Assembly: GCA_017429505.1 (NCBI GenBank)
Contig: JAFROW010000009.1
Span: 167,337-231,336, forward strand
DNA: 64,000 nt
Source of the DNA: Clostridia bacterium
GTDB taxonomy: Bacteria > Bacillota > Clostridia > TANB77 > CAG-508
Direction: 5' to 3'
Part shown: positions 61,589-64,000 of the stretch, in pieces
How the letters are laid out: each line of letters begins with the position of its first letter
How positions within the stretch are numbered: position 1 is the stretch's first letter
Translations under genes and position numbers: made by a program
Notes under the pieces: generated by a model
Seen by the model: the letters and a program-made list of their open reading frames with translations, nothing else
Told to the model about the DNA's origin: nothing
Database searches by the model: none

Positions 61589-62170
61589 TTAACCTTTTAA
61601 TTTTTCTTTTTGTTTTAGTGCTTCTGCTTTTAAGATGCTAGTAAGTTTTTTCCTTAAGTGTAATTTACCTACACCACAATATAGTTCTTTAAGTTCACTT
61701 GGTAGCTTTCTTATAATTACGTCTAAATCTGAGAAATCTATTGGCTTTCCACTAGGATTTTGTTTACTAGTTTCTATTGTATCTTTACAGAAGAAGAAAT
61801 CTTTATTCGAATTACCATTATATTGAGCTACAAAACCTGGTGCATAAAACTCAATCAACTCATCTTTTTTTCCTTGTTGATTTGCGGTATTATAATAGCA
61901 ACAGAAAGGCTGTTCTGCAAATTTTGATTGTTCTGAAATTTCTTTATATACATATAAATGATCTATTCCACCATCTTTGCTTCTACTAATGTATACATAC
62001 AACAAACTATCTGATTTATCTCCCAATTTATAAACCTCTGTTCCCATCTCTTCCGGCATAGTACTTCTTATTTGTTCTAAATCTTTTCCTTTAACTTGGT
62101 TTGCTTCCGTACATTCTACTAATAGTGAGTCAAACCATTCTTTATACTTTTCAAATCCAACTTTTCCCAT
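61589..62170 (-). CDS. Hypothetical cytoplasmic protein
   Basis: About 193 residues starting at ATG 62168-62170 behind AGGAGGATATT; two earlier starts lack a site. No family recognised. It has a mixed alpha/beta pattern: LYVYISRSKDGGIDHLYVYKEI, ELIEFYAPGFVAQYNG and a C-terminal basic helix. The upstream region holds a -10 like TATACT. Confidence 0.6.
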   Translation of the reverse strand: MGKVGFEKYKEWFDSLLVECTEANQVKGKDLEQIRSTMPEEMGTEVYKLGDKSDSLLYVYISRSKDGGIDHLYVYKEISEQSKFAEQPFCCYYNTANQQGKKDELIEFYAPGFVAQYNGNSNKDFFFCKDTIETSKQNPSGKPIDFSDLDVIIRKLPSELKELYCGVGKLHLRKKLTSILKAEALKQKEKLKG

Positions 62171-62375
62171 AAATATCCTCCTCATTTTTTTAGTATAGCA
62201 CAAAAGTGCTCATTTTGCAATATTTTTTTATCAATTAAGTGTCTTATTATTGAAAATCTTAAAAATGTTTCTGTGCAATAAATAAAGCTACTATCTCTGC
62301 AAATTTGCAAAAACAATAGCTCTTTTTTATAAAAGTATTTCCGTATAATAGTCAAATTCCCCTAAAGTCTTTTAA

Positions 62376-62564
62376 TTAATCCTCAAACAATAATTTTATT
62401 CCCCATAATCCTGAAATTCCAACTAGTGCATAAACTATTCTTGAGATTACGCTCATTTGTCCAAAAATTGCAGCTACTAAATCAAATTTAAAAAATCCAA
62501 TAAGTCCCCAATTTATTGCACCAATTATTATTAAAACTAATGCAATTTTATCTATAATTTTCAT
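62376..62564 (-). CDS. DUF378 (YuzA-like) small membrane protein
   Basis: 62 residues, two membrane helices. KIALVLIIIGAINWGLIGFF (N-W-G-L-x-G) is the DUF378 signature; FDLVAAIFG and YALVGISGLWGIKLLF complete it. Function unknown. ATG behind AGGGAGGTG. A hairpin (AGCTATTG with TAGTAGCT arms) follows near 62285-62325. Confidence 0.9.
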   Translation of the reverse strand: MKIIDKIALVLIIIGAINWGLIGFFKFDLVAAIFGQMSVISRIVYALVGISGLWGIKLLFED

Positions 62565-62854
62565 CTAAAAACACCTCCCTTTTATTTTGTCCTATATCTA
62601 TTTCATATATATTCATATTTTTATATAATATGAAACCGGCAATTTCATATTTGTTCTTAATATAATTTTACCAAAAAAATTAATTTTATACAATTTGTTG
62701 AAATTTATCAAATTTTGTGATATTTTATATAATATGAAAACTAAATTTCCCTAAAGAAAAAATCGTTACATTTTGTTCTCTTAAATGCTATTGTTAATGT
62801 GTAACGAGTTATATATAATGTTTTCTATTTTATAAAAACGAAAGGGTGATAGAA
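62565..62854. promoter_or_regulatory. AT-rich regulatory region upstream of the CapA-like gene
   Basis: No gene is visible. It contains a direct repeat TTTATATAATATGAAA (near 62619 and 62725) and an inverted pair TCGTTACA (62763-62770) / TGTAACGA (62800-62807) with a 29-base gap. One of the TATAAT elements is likely the -10 of the CapA-like gene. Confidence 0.4.
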
Positions 62855-64000
62855 TTGAGTAATAAAGGAAAAAGATTTGTATTTAAACAAGGACGTGAAT
62901 ATACTATTAGAAGAATAGCTACAATTGTTATTTTGTTATTAATAGTATTTGCACTATTTAAAGTTTTAACCAAAAATAAAAATGAAAATATTGCAAAAAA
63001 TGATACAAATTCAAATCAAGCCGAAAATATTTTTACTGCAAAAAATACTACAGATGATAACAAATCTGTACAAAATGAAGACATAACTTTTACATTAGCA
63101 ACCACTGGAGATATTATGTGTCATAATACAAATTTTCAAGATGCATATAATTCATCTACAAAATCTTATGATTTTTCATATTATTTCACAGATATAAAGC
63201 AATATTTACAAGAAGCAGATATTACAGTTGGAAATCTCGAAACAACTCTTTCAGGCGCAAAAAGAGGTTATAGTGGATATCCGACTTTTAATACTCCTGA
63301 AATTTTAGCAAAAAATTTAAAAGATGCTGGATTTAATCTTGTTACTACTGCTAACAACCATTGTATGGATAAAGGTTATTCAGGAATAGAAAGTACAATT
63401 GACTTTTTGGATAAAGCAGATTTGGCACATACAGGAACTTTTAAATCTAAAAAAGATCAAGAAACAATTTTAATAAAAAATGTTAAAGGCGTAAATATTG
63501 CATTTTTGAGTTTTACTTATGGAACAAATGGAATTGCAATCCCAAAGGATAAATCTTATGCAGTAAATTTAATTGATAAGGATTTCATAAAATCTCAAAT
63601 CGAACTTGCAAAAAAACAAAATCCAGATTTAATTTGTGTTAGCATGCATTGGGGAATTGAATATCAAACCAAAGCTAATAAGGAACAACAAAATTTAGCA
63701 GACTTTTTATTTAATAATGGTGTAGATGTAATACTTGGAAATCACTCACATGTTCCTCAACAAATGGAAAAAAGAACTATAAAGCTTGATGATGGTACTA
63801 CAAAAGATGGATTTGTTATTTACTCTTTAGGAAATTTTATGGCAAATCAGAATAAACAATATACAAATGATTCTGCGATTTTAAAATTACAAATTACAAA
63901 ACATAAAGACGATGGAAAAATTACAATTGATAAAGCTACATATACACCAACATATATGTTTAAAAATACTTCAAAATCAACTAAAAAATTTAAAATTTTA
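62855..64000 (+). CDS. CapA/PgsA-like metallophosphatase-type capsule protein, 5' part
   Basis: At least 382 residues; the 3' end is outside the window. Start is TTG at 62855-62857 with AAAGGG upstream (AAAGGGTGATAGAA). One membrane helix (RIATIVILLLIVFALFKVL), a Asn/Lys-rich linker, then the PGA_cap domain: LATTGDIMCHN, NLETTLSGAKRGYSGYPTF, LVTTANNHCMDKG, VSMHWGIEYQ, ILGNHSHVPQQ and FVIYSLGNFMANQ. The Asp/His/Asn metal ligands are those of the metallophosphatase fold. Relatives build poly-gamma-glutamate capsule; in genes without other pgs genes the role is unclear. Confidence 0.88.
   Translation, partial: MSNKGKRFVFKQGREYTIRRIATIVILLLIVFALFKVLTKNKNENIAKNDTNSNQAENIFTAKNTTDDNKSVQNEDITFTLATTGDIMCHNTNFQDAYNSSTKSYDFSYYFTDIKQYLQEADITVGNLETTLSGAKRGYSGYPTFNTPEILAKNLKDAGFNLVTTANNHCMDKGYSGIESTIDFLDKADLAHTGTFKSKKDQETILIKNVKGVNIAFLSFTYGTNGIAIPKDKSYAVNLIDKDFIKSQIELAKKQNPDLICVSMHWGIEYQTKANKEQQNLADFLFNNGVDVILGNHSHVPQQMEKRTIKLDDGTTKDGFVIYSLGNFMANQNKQYTNDSAILKLQITKHKDDGKITIDKATYTPTYMFKNTSKSTKKFKIL

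Noticed and set aside
1..64000. Use of an alternative genetic code with TGA as an amino acid throughout
   Set aside because: TGA ends cat, the xis-like gene and several overlapping gene pairs in a normal way, and long genes have no internal TGA.

Overview
The window is AT-rich DNA from a low-GC Clostridia-like Firmicute, probably an uncultivated gut lineage. The grounds are AGGAGG ribosome sites, AGA-dominated arginine codons, sigma-A promoters of the TTGACA-17-TATAAT type, and Firmicutes-type families (PyrK/PyrD-B, Tex, TelA, CotH-free sporulating-type AAA, CapA). Most genes lie on the minus strand. No tRNA, rRNA or CRISPR array was seen.

Positions 1 to about 12690 are the right part of an integrative conjugative element that runs off the left edge. 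It holds a MobP-type relaxase, a candidate oriT, a ParB-like small protein, a DnaC-like loader, a replisome-organizer protein, an excisionase-like protein and, at the right end, a Tn916-type tyrosine integrase. The cargo between them is a zinc-ribbon protein of unknown function, an AAC(6')-like acetyltransferase, a P-loop kinase, a chloramphenicol acetyltransferase, a NERD protein, a histidine phosphatase and a 906-residue membrane protein that I do not recognise. GTTAAC boxes cluster in three intergenic regions of the element, including inside the int promoter, and suggest one element-wide regulator. The relaxase and the ParB-like gene each contain one in-frame TGA where cysteine is expected.

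Positions 12.7-37.8 kb are chromosomal: an ECF sigma factor with a membrane M23 peptidase, an ADP-ribosylglycohydrolase, an operon of XpaC-like membrane protein, VWA/binding-protein fusion, TelA and a PotD-like binding protein, small metabolic and membrane genes, an amidase, and the pyrCKDFE pyrimidine operon with a near-perfect promoter. TelA, PnuC and the amidase carry single-base frameshifts and an ORF6N gene carries an amber codon.

Positions 38-47.7 kb look like a defence region: a four-gene LlaJI/BsuMI-like restriction system (two cytosine methyltransferases, McrB-like GTPase, LlaJI/McrC-like nuclease), then a CbbX/SpoVK-like AAA ATPase, a WYL regulator and a DUF2779 nuclease-like protein.

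Positions 48-57.3 kb contain an HtrA protease and the most interesting locus: a single-module nonribosomal peptide synthetase (C-A-T-reductase) co-transcribed with a polytopic sensor kinase and followed by a REC/HD-GYP cyclic-di-GMP phosphodiesterase. This may be a self-made small-molecule aldehyde or alcohol linked to signalling. The right end holds tex, an ABC-F ATPase, small proteins, a DUF378 protein and the start of a CapA-like gene.
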